Under the pieces are notes generated by a model, which saw nothing but the letters and a program-made list of their open reading frames with translations, had not been told where the DNA came from and did not search any database. A DNA stretch of 17,661 nucleotides from an uncultured Elusimicrobium sp. GTDB taxonomy: Bacteria > Elusimicrobiota > Elusimicrobia > Elusimicrobiales > Elusimicrobiaceae. The first letter of the stretch is position 1, and each line of letters begins with the position of its first letter. Where the stretch lies: positions 982 to 18,642 of the forward strand of contig CADAFA010000028.1 in assembly GCA_902787065.1 (NCBI GenBank). The letters run 5' to 3'. This document shows positions 1 to 7,236 of this stretch, in pieces. The translations under genes and the position numbers were made by a program.

Positions 1-46
1 AGAAAAAAAAAAAAAAAAGCTTGTCAAGTACAAATTTAAGCCGTCG
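1..46 (-). promoter_or_regulatory. Promoter-like element with a 16-base homopolymer, facing out of the window
   Basis: Read on the minus strand, the element is CGACGG (46-41), 9 nt, GTAC, a perfect -35 hexamer TTGACA (27-22), AGC, then 16 consecutive T (18-3). The -10 region lies beyond the window edge. The same order (CGACGG, short A/T-rich gap, GTACTTGAC, long T-run) recurs at 7674-7719 in front of the pilin-like gene. That recurrence is why I call it an element rather than chance. I infer that it drives a gene to the left of the window. Confidence 0.42.
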
Positions 47-223
47 TCGTAAAAATAAAAGTTTATGAAAAAATAAAAGAAGTAAATTTTAACTTAATAA
101 AGTCAAACTGTTTATGTAAACCCAATGAACATTCTTTTGAAAAAATTTTGTTATGTAAAAATAAGAGAATTTAAAACAAGATATTATTTTATATAATGCG
201 GGAAAATAACGTATAAAACTTTC

Positions 224-1921
224 TTATTTTTTGTCGTTATAATAACTAGTGTAGTACCCATATTCTCCATAAGGGGTTCCTGATTGGTGGCAGTTATTAA
301 TCACACAACCAAGAATTTTAATGTTTGCTTGTTTCATGCGTTCTAGGGTAAACTTAGCACTCTTGACGGAAGTTTTCCCTTGTTTAACGGTGAAAACTGC
401 TTTATCAACAATTTGGCCCCAAAGGAAAGTATCTGCAACAGGTAAAGAAGCGGGACAGTCTATTAGAATCAAATCAAAAGAATCAAATAAACTTTCAATA
501 AAATCTTTCAAAACAGGTGTGCTTAAAAGTTCAGAGGAATTTGCAGGCCTTGCACCGGAAGTCAAAACAAATAAATCTTTAACATCAGTTTTCTGAATAT
601 TCTTTTTAGCTCCTTCCAAAGTTTGCCCTTCAGTCCATAAAGAACTTAAGCCTTTTTCGTTGGAAAGTTTAAAAATTCTATGTAAGCGACCGCGTCTTAA
701 ATCACCGTCAATTAATAGAACTTTTTTATCGGTTTGTGCAAAAGCCGTCGCAAGAGAAGAAGATAAAAATGTTTTTCCTTCCCCTTGTAAAGAACTTGTT
801 ACTAATAAACTTTTAATTTTACCGGCATTTAAAGAAAAACCAAGCATTGTGCGTATATTTCTTATATTTTCTGCGGTCAACACATTGCCTTCTTTTAACA
901 TTATGCGGTACTCTTCAAAGCCTTTTCTTTGTTTTTCATGGGGAACAAAACCAAGCAACGGGAGTCTTAAAACCTCTTCCACATCTTTTGCTGATTTTAC
1001 CGTTTGGCTTAAGAACTCAGCAAGTAAACTGGCAATTATACCTAAAATTAAACCAGCTGCCAAACCAATAGCAATATTTAAGAGTTTGCGCGGTCTGTAA
1101 GGTCTTTCCGGAACAATAGCTTCATCAATAATTCTTATATTATTTGCAGAAAATTGGCCTGACAAATCAATTTTAATACTTTGCAGCAATCTTTTAGTTT
1201 CCCTGTCAATAATATGTTGTATTGTAGCAAGTTGTTTTTTTATAGAAATAACTTCCGGGTGTTGGTCTGTATATTTACCAAGCAGATGGGAAAGCTCACT
1301 TGATTTTGCTAACTCTTGATTTTTTAAGCCTTTAATAAAATCACTGTTGACAATTTGCGGGAGAGAGTTTAAAAGCTCTTGTTGTTCGGGGCTTTTTTCT
1401 GTACTTTCTAAAGCGGCAATTACTTCCCCGGCCATAGATAAACGGTTTTTAATATTTTGTGCAGCAAAAGATTTAGCTAAATAATTAACAGTTTTGGTAG
1501 CAAGTTGGTTATCATAAGAAGTAACAGTAACTTCCACCAATCTTGAGCGTGTTATAGGGGAAATAGACAAGCTGTCTTTTAAACTTTTCCATCCTTTTGA
1601 AAACTCAAGAACTTCAGATAGATTTAAATCTTTATATACCTTCTCAAGTAAAGTTTTTGATTCTAAGAGTTTATACTGCGTTCTGTAATAATCTTCATCA
1701 CTTGTCCATGAACCAAAAGAAAATTGTTCTATACGGCCGGAATTTTCCCTGTCAATCATCATTAAAACTGTTGCTTTATAGCGGGGTTGCATCAAAGAAT
1801 TAACTAATACAGCCCCAATAATTCCGAAAAATAACATCAAAGCAATCAAACGCCAATGTTTTAAAAGGGCTTGAAGGTAAAAAGAAAAGTCAATAGTTTC
1901 TTCCTGTTGAATTTCGTTCAT
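224..1921 (-). CDS. Wzc-like polysaccharide co-polymerase / BY-type tyrosine autokinase
   Basis: 565 residues. An inner-membrane Wzz domain that controls polysaccharide chain length and export is fused to a cytoplasmic bacterial tyrosine kinase. The N-terminal membrane span is at about 25-44 and the second at about 281-301, just after a Pro-rich PERPYRP segment (271-277) typical of Wzz proteins. The periplasmic part between them is partly helical. The kinase domain has Walker A SSLQGEGKT (376-384), Walker A' LLIDGD (402-407) and Walker B LILIDCP (484-490). A C-terminal tyrosine cluster (Y551, 554, 556, 557, 560, 561) fits the autophosphorylation tail. It is the last gene of a three-gene operon. 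Its ATG lies 3 nt beyond the stop of the Wza-like gene and has no clear Shine-Dalgarno, so translation is probably coupled. The family is clear; the polymer is unknown. Confidence 0.93.
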   Translation of the reverse strand: MNEIQQEETIDFSFYLQALLKHWRLIALMLFFGIIGAVLVNSLMQPRYKATVLMMIDRENSGRIEQFSFGSWTSDEDYYRTQYKLLESKTLLEKVYKDLNLSEVLEFSKGWKSLKDSLSISPITRSRLVEVTVTSYDNQLATKTVNYLAKSFAAQNIKNRLSMAGEVIAALESTEKSPEQQELLNSLPQIVNSDFIKGLKNQELAKSSELSHLLGKYTDQHPEVISIKKQLATIQHIIDRETKRLLQSIKIDLSGQFSANNIRIIDEAIVPERPYRPRKLLNIAIGLAAGLILGIIASLLAEFLSQTVKSAKDVEEVLRLPLLGFVPHEKQRKGFEEYRIMLKEGNVLTAENIRNIRTMLGFSLNAGKIKSLLVTSSLQGEGKTFLSSSLATAFAQTDKKVLLIDGDLRRGRLHRIFKLSNEKGLSSLWTEGQTLEGAKKNIQKTDVKDLFVLTSGARPANSSELLSTPVLKDFIESLFDSFDLILIDCPASLPVADTFLWGQIVDKAVFTVKQGKTSVKSAKFTLERMKQANIKILGCVINNCHQSGTPYGEYGYYTSYYNDKK

Positions 1922-1924
1922 AAT

Positions 1925-2569
1925 TTAAAATAAACTTTGCGGGACAAAAACCACATCAGCCGGCTTTAAAGACACATCATATTGCTTATTGCCTTCTTTT
2001 GTAATTTGGGAAACATCTACCTCAATTGATTTTTGTACGCCGTTTTCCATGCGTAAAATTTTTACTTTTGAAATTGCCGCAACATCAGTAAAACCACCGG
2101 CGGAGGTTATAGCCTCAAGTAAGGTCATAGTTTTTTCTGGCAAAATAGCAATTGAGGAAGGTTTTTTAACCTGTCCTAAAACATAAACTGTTTTGTTTGC
2201 ATATTCTTTTATCAGAAAGGAAACTGACGGGGTTTTTAAATAATTTTGCAAAGCATCTTCAAGTTTTTGTTCTGCGCTGCTTACGGTTAAGCCTGCAATT
2301 TTAATATTGCCAATCAGCGGAAAAGTTATGGAGCCATTAGTTGCCACCCTTAAGGTTCGGTCCATATCTTCTTCTTTATAAACTTTGATTTCCACCAAAT
2401 CACCGGCTTGTATTAAATAGTCTTGGGAATTTTTTAAATTTTCAATTTCTTTAGATATTTGCTGATTAGAAATAATAGCATTAGTATTCTTTACAACTGT
2501 TTTACCGCTACAGGCTGTAAATAATAAAAAGAGTGAAATAAATAAAGTAAAATTCCAATACTTCAGCAT
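1925..2569 (-). CDS. Wza-like polysaccharide export outer-membrane lipoprotein
   Basis: 214 residues. The N-terminus is a lipoprotein signal with lipobox FTAC, giving lipidated Cys20. A Poly_export domain follows at about 50-125 (opening YLIQAGDLVEIKVY), then one SLBB beta-grasp domain at about 127-208 (opening VYVLGQVKKP). Such proteins form the outer-membrane or periplasm-spanning channel for capsular or exopolysaccharide and work with a Wzc-type partner, which is the next gene. The protein is much shorter than E. coli Wza (about 380 residues). It has one clear SLBB domain and no C-terminal amphipathic helix for an outer-membrane helical barrel, so it may be a periplasmic adaptor form anchored by lipid. 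It lies 17 nt downstream of the polymerase-like gene. Confidence 0.9.
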   Translation of the reverse strand: MLKYWNFTLFISLFLLFTACSGKTVVKNTNAIISNQQISKEIENLKNSQDYLIQAGDLVEIKVYKEEDMDRTLRVATNGSITFPLIGNIKIAGLTVSSAEQKLEDALQNYLKTPSVSFLIKEYANKTVYVLGQVKKPSSIAILPEKTMTLLEAITSAGGFTDVAAISKVKILRMENGVQKSIEVDVSQITKEGNKQYDVSLKPADVVFVPQSLF

Positions 2570-2586
2570 AAATATATTATACTAAA

Positions 2587-4191
2587 TTATTTAGTTAAAA
2601 TAAAAAGGCGGGATAGGGTTGTATCCTTAGGATATTGCTTTAAATAAAAAGCTGCCAGAAAATGAATATCTTCTTTTATTATTCGGCGTTGTTCTTCTGT
2701 AACAGTTTTGCTTTTGAACATTTTATACTTTCCGATTAAGGCATGCCTTATGTATTTGGGGGAGGGATAATATTCTATACTTTTACTTAATTTTGTTGCC
2801 TGTATTTGCGGGGCAAACTGCCTTACAAAAACAAAATTACGCCATGCACGAACATATTGGAAATTTTGCCAAAGTAAAAATAAAGATAAACAAATTAAAA
2901 TAAGTTTTAAGGCTATTGGCAAGTGTTTTTCGGTTATTTCCTTATTAAAAGAATTTGCACTAACAAAAGCTAAAGTTATAAAAAACAAAGCTGCGCAAGC
3001 GGGCAAATGGAAAGGGAAATCTACAATTCCCGTAAAAGTAAAACCTGTTAAGCCGGCGCACAAAATAAATAAACGTATTTGTTTTTTAGGTTCTAGGTTT
3101 TTAAAGAGTTTTGTTATATCAAAAATTATCACAAATACAAGCCACAAAATTATTGTACCCGCAATGTATCCGAAACTTAATAAAAGCTCCAGCCAGTCAT
3201 TATGTAAATAACGGGGGAATTCTCTTAAAGCAAAAGGGATGTAGGCGTCTATTGCTGCACTGAAGGCATCAAAACCTACACCGGTATAAGGGAAATCTTT
3301 TAGCATATTAATTGCCGCAGAATATAAACCGAGCCTTGCATTATCCGAACCACCCCAAAACTGCCTTAAACCGATTAGGGAACTGTAGGTTATTATTAAG
3401 TGTATCAATACCATAAAAGCAAGAGTCAGTATTGTTAGGTTCATAATTTTTTTATGGTTCTTTTTCTTCGAATATAAAATACATAAAAAAGACAAAACAA
3501 ATAAGCCCAAAATTAAAGCAATAACTCCGCCGCGAGAGTGGGTGGCAAAAACGCTGGCAAAAAGGATTATACTGGAAATGAAATAATAAATATTTCTTTT
3601 AGGCAAGCGTTGTTTTTTAACTAAAATAAAATGAGGTAACCATAAAAACAGTGAAAGGAAGAAAGACATCATTACAAACTGTGCACCGTGATTCCTGCTT
3701 GCAAAAGGCCCAAAAGCAGAAAGCATTTTCGTCCCGCTGAAATATTGTATATACTCCGTTCTAAAGCCTATGCTTATTAGGGCAACTATTACGGCATTTA
3801 TCGTCATTAATGAGATTAAATTTTTTATTTCGTCGGAATGTTTTGTAATTTGCGTTAAGGTAAAAAATAACATTGATAAGGAAAACAGTAAAGACAGTCC
3901 TTCAAAAGAATAATAACGGCACAGAGTAAAAGGGAAATAAGCCGGTTTTTGTAAAAAATTGTGTTGATTAAAAAGTTGCAAAAAGGCAAGTAAAATTATG
4001 AAACCTAACAAAGATAAAATTGTTTTTGAGAGAGAAGTTATTATAAAATTTTTATTTTTAAATAAAATAAATCCGCTGAAGGCGAGGCAGGTTAAATTAA
4101 AGGTAAAAAGTCCCCATGGCTCACTGCCTCCGAAAGCTAAGGGGGTAAACAAAGTTAAAAAAATAAAAACCAAATAATAGGCAAACTTCAT
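2587..4191 (-). CDS. O-antigen ligase/polymerase-like polytopic membrane protein (Wzy_C superfamily)
   Basis: 534 residues with about 10-12 hydrophobic spans. Family hallmarks are visible: GPFASRNHGA (161-170), HSRGG after a span (218-222), a large periplasmic loop starting near 275 with GVGFDAF (304-310), HNDWLELL (330-337), and DFPFHLP (391-397). The HNDWLELL segment is characteristic of the Wzy_C/WaaL/O-antigen polymerase group, which transfers or polymerises undecaprenyl-linked glycans on the periplasmic face of the inner membrane. About 80 soluble residues follow the last span. It is the first gene of the polysaccharide operon. No Shine-Dalgarno precedes the ATG; the upstream sequence is almost purely A/T. 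Ligase and polymerase cannot be told apart from sequence; a neighbouring Wza/Wzc pair favours polymerase. Confidence 0.85.
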   Translation of the reverse strand: MKFAYYLVFIFLTLFTPLAFGGSEPWGLFTFNLTCLAFSGFILFKNKNFIITSLSKTILSLLGFIILLAFLQLFNQHNFLQKPAYFPFTLCRYYSFEGLSLLFSLSMLFFTLTQITKHSDEIKNLISLMTINAVIVALISIGFRTEYIQYFSGTKMLSAFGPFASRNHGAQFVMMSFFLSLFLWLPHFILVKKQRLPKRNIYYFISSIILFASVFATHSRGGVIALILGLFVLSFLCILYSKKKNHKKIMNLTILTLAFMVLIHLIITYSSLIGLRQFWGGSDNARLGLYSAAINMLKDFPYTGVGFDAFSAAIDAYIPFALREFPRYLHNDWLELLLSFGYIAGTIILWLVFVIIFDITKLFKNLEPKKQIRLFILCAGLTGFTFTGIVDFPFHLPACAALFFITLAFVSANSFNKEITEKHLPIALKLILICLSLFLLWQNFQYVRAWRNFVFVRQFAPQIQATKLSKSIEYYPSPKYIRHALIGKYKMFKSKTVTEEQRRIIKEDIHFLAAFYLKQYPKDTTLSRLFILTK

Positions 4192-4237
4192 AAAAATATT
4201 TTATAAAATTTAAAGTGCTATTGTGATAAATTAACAT

Positions 4238-4287
4238 AAGCAGTTTGCTTTCTTCCCCACAAAATTTAAAAAGCCACCCATAAAGAG
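4238..4287. repeat. 50-bp direct repeat, copy 1
   Basis: Positions 4238-4287 are identical to 4407-4456, an offset of 169 bp. Copy 1 carries only the left arm of the tRNA terminator hairpin, then diverges into GGACTCGG, which resembles the T-arm text of the tRNA gene (GGACTCGA at 4482-4489). It looks like a duplication followed by a deletion. The 119 bp between the copies is GC-richer and contains a perfect 8-bp hairpin (AAAATTCC, TGAC loop, GGAATTTT) at about 4302-4321. I see no gene in 4192-4436. Confidence 0.85.
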
Positions 4288-4406
4288 GACTCGGTTTACG
4301 GTAAAATTCCTGACGGAATTTTCCTCCAACCCTGGCCTCGCGGTTTTTGCCTTTCGCTTCGCTCAAACAAAAACATCGCTCCGGCCTTCTCGTCCCCACG
4401 AAAGCA

Positions 4407-4456
4407 AAGCAGTTTGCTTTCTTCCCCACAAAATTTAAAAAGCCACCCATAAAGAG
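4407..4456. repeat. 50-bp direct repeat, copy 2
   Basis: This is the second copy of the 50-bp perfect repeat, and it overlaps the intact terminator downstream of tRNA-Leu. It is probably the original, because only here is the hairpin complete. Confidence 0.85.
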
Positions 4457-4464
4457 TGGCTTTT
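4437..4464 (-). terminator. Intrinsic terminator of tRNA-Leu
   Basis: On the minus strand the sequence is AAAAGCCAC, a 9-nt loop, then GTGGCTTTTT. This gives a 9-bp perfect stem ending in a T-run, 7 nt after the tRNA discriminator base. Confidence 0.85.
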
Positions 4465-4471
4465 CAAATTT

Positions 4472-4555
4472 TACTGGGGAGGGGACTCGAACCCCTAAGC
4501 CCGTGTGGGCAATAGTTTTTGAGACTATCCTGTATACCAGTTCCAGCACCCCAGC
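4472..4555 (-). tRNA. tRNA-Leu (anticodon CAA)
   Basis: 84 nt, class II cloverleaf. The acceptor stem is GCTGGGG paired with CCCCAGT, with discriminator A at 4472. The D-arm is CTG/CAG and contains GGTATA. The anticodon stem ATAGT/ACTAT encloses loop CTCAAAA, giving anticodon CAA (reads UUG). The variable arm has a GCCC/GGGC stem, as expected for leucine. The T-arm is AGGGG, TTCGAGT, CCCCT. CCA is not encoded. The first pair is G1-U72, a wobble rather than the usual G-C. A terminator follows directly. Confidence 0.95.
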
Positions 4556-4575
4556 AAACACAAATCTAATAATTC

Positions 4576-4581
4576 ATTTTA
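4576..4581 (-). promoter_or_regulatory. Possible extended -10 box for tRNA-Leu
   Basis: The minus strand reads TGGTAAAAT, an extended -10 (TGn plus TAAAAT at 4581-4576). It would start transcription about 14 nt before the tRNA. No good -35 is visible. Confidence 0.3.
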
Positions 4582-4669
4582 CCAAATTTTGAGATGTTTG
4601 ATATAAAAATATTAACCCCTTCGTCGTATAATTGGAAATACATAAAACGTCTTTTTATTTCAAAAAATA

Positions 4670-4675
4670 TATAAT
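4670..4675 (+). promoter_or_regulatory. Possible -10 box for the alkaline phosphatase gene
   Basis: A perfect TATAAT sits 28 nt before the start codon, with start site near 4682, so the Shine-Dalgarno at 4691-4697 would be retained. A second TATAAT at 4681-4686 would start transcription inside that Shine-Dalgarno and is less likely. No convincing -35 or pho-box-like direct repeat is seen. Confidence 0.3.
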
Positions 4676-4702
4676 ATTACTATAATTCAAAGAGAGGTAT
4701 TT

Positions 4703-6115
4703 ATGAAAAAAATATCAATTTTATTTGCAGTAATTTTTTTATTTGCCGCTTGCCACAATGCTCAGGTTAAAAATATAAATCAGCAAGAAAAGAAAAATGT
4801 AATCTTAGTTATTGCTGATGGAACAGGCCCCCACTTGATGGGGCATTTAATGGAATATGCGCGCCTTGCACCCAGTAGCCCATATAAAGATAAAAAATCT
4901 AATTTAGAAAAAATGCTTAATGAGGGTAAAAACGGAATTGTCCTCAATTATACGGCGGAAAGTATAGTTACAGATTCCGCTGCGGCCGCAACACAATTTG
5001 CAACAGGCGCAAAAACATACCCGGAAGCTTTGGGTGTCAATGCCGAAGGTAAAAAAGTAAACAGTGTTTTATACAATGCAAAACAAAAAGGGTTAGCTAC
5101 CGGCGTTTTAACTGATGTTTATGTCTTGGATGCCACACCGGCCGCTTTCTATGCACATCAGCTAAACCGGAAATTGCGCGACGGTATTATTGAAGATATG
5201 ACAGTTACCCAACCTGATTTAGTTTTAGGCGGCGGTTTAGATTATTTTGTATCAAAAACAGATTTGGAAAATAAAAAATATGCTGATATTTTAGCGCGTG
5301 TGCCTTATATTTCAGAAGTAAAAGGCCAAGCCAAACAAGATGACAATTTAACTAAAGTTATAAACAGCGGCTACAAATTAGCCTTTACAAAACAAGAAAT
5401 GAATAGCCTAAACGACGGGAAAATCTTGGGCTTATTTGCCCCCGTATATTTGCCGCCTTATCCGCCGGCAGATTGGCAAGGGCCGAATTTGCTTGATATG
5501 ACGAAAAAGGCGATTTCAGTTTTATCTAAAAATGACAAAGGGTTTTTTCTCTTAGTTGAAGCAGGTTTTATAGATTGGGTAGCCCATGAAAATGCCCCGC
5601 AAACTGTTTTACGGGAACTTTTGGAATTTGACGAAACACTTGCTTATATCAAAAATTTTGCAGATAAAAACAAAAACACCCTCGTAATCGTAACGGCTGA
5701 CCACGATACCGGCGGTTTCGGTATGGCATATTATAAACCGACCAAAGGAAGTGAAAACGATTATAATGCTTTTGAAAAATTTAGCAAACTTGACAGCGGC
5801 AAAAGTTTTGTTTACGAAGTAGAACAAAAATATAAAGCTTTGCCGGAAGATAAAAAAAATTCCGATACCATTAAAAAAATATTTAAGGAAGATTTAGGTT
5901 ACAAAGAAAATCTTGACTTCCTTGACGGCATAAATGATTTAAAAAAAGCTTTCAAAACTTATTGGGAAAAGCAGGGTGTTTTTTGGGCGACAAAAAAACA
6001 TACCAATGCCCCGTTATTTGTAGTTTTTTACGGTGATAATTCAGCCATAAAAGATAATGTTTTCCACAACACAGATTTATTCAAAATAATGAACAATTAT
6101 TTAAAAAATAAATAG
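4703..6115 (+). CDS. Alkaline phosphatase family lipoprotein
   Basis: 470 residues. The signal sequence ends in lipobox FAAC, so the mature protein should be lipidated on Cys17 and face the periplasm or cell surface. The E. coli PhoA active site maps almost residue for residue. D39 in VIADG is a metal ligand, and S92 in TDSAAAAT is the phosphorylated serine. D143/T145 in LDATPAA, R156 in NRK, E286/D291/H295 in EAGFIDWVAH, D333/H334 in TADHD, and H433 in KKHTN complete the set. It should therefore be a two-zinc, one-magnesium phosphomonoesterase. The Shine-Dalgarno AGAGAGG lies 5 nt before the ATG. The sigma/anti-sigma pair follows on the same strand after a gap of about 60 nt, so these genes may share regulation. 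Catalysis is well supported; the natural substrate is not known. Confidence 0.94.
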   Translation: MKKISILFAVIFLFAACHNAQVKNINQQEKKNVILVIADGTGPHLMGHLMEYARLAPSSPYKDKKSNLEKMLNEGKNGIVLNYTAESIVTDSAAAATQFATGAKTYPEALGVNAEGKKVNSVLYNAKQKGLATGVLTDVYVLDATPAAFYAHQLNRKLRDGIIEDMTVTQPDLVLGGGLDYFVSKTDLENKKYADILARVPYISEVKGQAKQDDNLTKVINSGYKLAFTKQEMNSLNDGKILGLFAPVYLPPYPPADWQGPNLLDMTKKAISVLSKNDKGFFLLVEAGFIDWVAHENAPQTVLRELLEFDETLAYIKNFADKNKNTLVIVTADHDTGGFGMAYYKPTKGSENDYNAFEKFSKLDSGKSFVYEVEQKYKALPEDKKNSDTIKKIFKEDLGYKENLDFLDGINDLKKAFKTYWEKQGVFWATKKHTNAPLFVVFYGDNSAIKDNVFHNTDLFKIMNNYLKNK

Positions 6116-6177
6116 GTGAATTTTTATACTGTTTCCGCACAATGCAATAAAATTTGGGGGATCTGCGTTTAACTAGT

Positions 6178-6723
6178 ATGAAAGAGATAAACGAGCAAGA
6201 AATAATTAAAGCAGTAAAAAGCGGTAACGGCGAGGCCTTTGGCTTACTTGTAGACCAATATAAAGAAAGTTTATATTCCTTTATATTTTACAGTGTTAAA
6301 AATGAGGCCGCCGCTCAGGATATTTACCAAGATACTTTGGTAAAAGCTTTAACAAAACTTAAAGATTATCACGAAGAAGGTAATTTTAAAGCTTGGCTTT
6401 TTACGGTAGCAAGAAATAAAATAACGGATTATTTCCGCGCCGGAAGTAAATTTGCAAGTTTACCGGAAGACGAAAGCGCGGACATTTTCCCCTCTAAAGA
6501 AAATACGGAAAAGCAAGTAATGTCAAAAATTTCTTTAGATAATATTCTTGCTAAAATTGAGGAATTGCCTGAAAAAGATAAAGAAATTATTTTACTTCGT
6601 CAATATTTAAGTTTTAAAGAAATTGCAGAAGTTTTAAATTGCCCGCTTGGCACAGCATTAGCGCGTTTAAACAGAGCAATTAAAAAATTACAATCAAGTT
6701 TGGGGGAAGAATATGCCTTGTAA
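6178..6723 (+). CDS. ECF-family RNA polymerase sigma factor
   Basis: 181 residues from the ATG at 6178. Sigma region 2 spans about 18-88 (from EAFGLLVDQYKESLY through FKAWLFTVARNKITDYFR) and region 4 about 125-177 (LPEKDKEIILLRQYLSFKEIAEVL, a helix-turn-helix). There is no region 1 or 3, as expected for ECF sigma factors. I chose the ATG because it places the N-terminus at the usual distance from region 2. An in-frame TTG at 6154 would add eight residues but has no better ribosome binding site. The stop overlaps the anti-sigma start by 11 nt, the usual coupled arrangement. The factor presumably responds to envelope or periplasmic stress through that partner. Its regulon is not deducible here. 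Confidence 0.92.
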   Translation: MKEINEQEIIKAVKSGNGEAFGLLVDQYKESLYSFIFYSVKNEAAAQDIYQDTLVKALTKLKDYHEEGNFKAWLFTVARNKITDYFRAGSKFASLPEDESADIFPSKENTEKQVMSKISLDNILAKIEELPEKDKEIILLRQYLSFKEIAEVLNCPLGTALARLNRAIKKLQSSLGEEYAL

Positions 6724-7156
6724 AGAAGAAAATAATGCTTTGCTCTATGCCTACGGTGAACTTGAAGATTCTAAAACAGAGGCTTTTTTGGAGCATTTAA
6801 AAACTTGTAAAGAGTGCCAAAATATCTTGCATATTTGCGCTTTAACAACAGCAAGTCTTGCCCCCAAGACTGCCCCGGAATTTTGTATGCCTGCTGAGGT
6901 AAAAGCCGAAGTTAAAACAGACGGTTTTAAATTCGGTTTCCTTAAAGGTATACCTGGTTTAAGATGGGTTTATCCGGCCTTTGCAATAGGTGCTTTTGCA
7001 CTTGCTATCGGCTTTACGGCTTTTGAGTTTACAACTAAAAAGCCATTGGTTAGTATTAAACAACCTGTAAGTTTAAATTTAGAAGATATGGATACTGACC
7101 TGACAGATTTGGAAACAGAATTTGATGATCTGTTTTCTTATATGGAAGAATTCTAG
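6713..7156 (+). CDS. Zinc-finger (zf-HC2/ZAS) transmembrane anti-sigma factor
   Basis: 147 residues. The cytoplasmic N-terminal ZAS motif H28-x3-C32-x2-C35 (HLKTCKEC) is the zinc site that clamps ECF sigma factors. A linker leads to one membrane span at about 85-105, then a short acidic periplasmic tail ending DLFSYMEEF. It overlaps the sigma gene by 11 nt. The oddity is at the end. Directly after the TAG, another frame is open from 7129 and continues as a Lys/Glu-rich coiled coil. Adding one base at the stop would read EEFLGNKASDKKKPAIEK. The annotated protein may therefore be a truncated form of a longer anti-sigma factor with a periplasmic sensor. Confidence 0.88.
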   Translation: MPCKEENNALLYAYGELEDSKTEAFLEHLKTCKECQNILHICALTTASLAPKTAPEFCMPAEVKAEVKTDGFKFGFLKGIPGLRWVYPAFAIGAFALAIGFTAFEFTTKKPLVSIKQPVSLNLEDMDTDLTDLETEFDDLFSYMEEF

Positions 7157-7236
7157 GAAATAAAGCGTCTGACAAGAAAAAACCGGCTATTGAAAAACAA
7201 ATTAAGGAAAAGGTTGCCGCAAATTACGATAAGCAT

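Noticed and set aside
4238..4456. CRISPR-like repeat array
   Set aside because: There are only two repeat copies, a 119-bp non-spacer-like interval and no cas genes. A terminator-region duplication explains it.
4121..4561. A 146-codon minus-strand open frame covering the tRNA, terminator and 50-bp repeats
   Set aside because: It translates straight through the tRNA-Leu gene and hairpins, has no family motifs, and overlaps the polymerase-like gene start. It is a chance frame.
7128..7160. Programmed -1 frameshift between anti-sigma and tail
   Set aside because: The candidate slip sites (TTTTCTT, GGAAGAA) do not form a proper X-XXY-YYZ heptamer and no downstream stimulatory pseudoknot is apparent. 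An ordinary indel or separate ORF is simpler.
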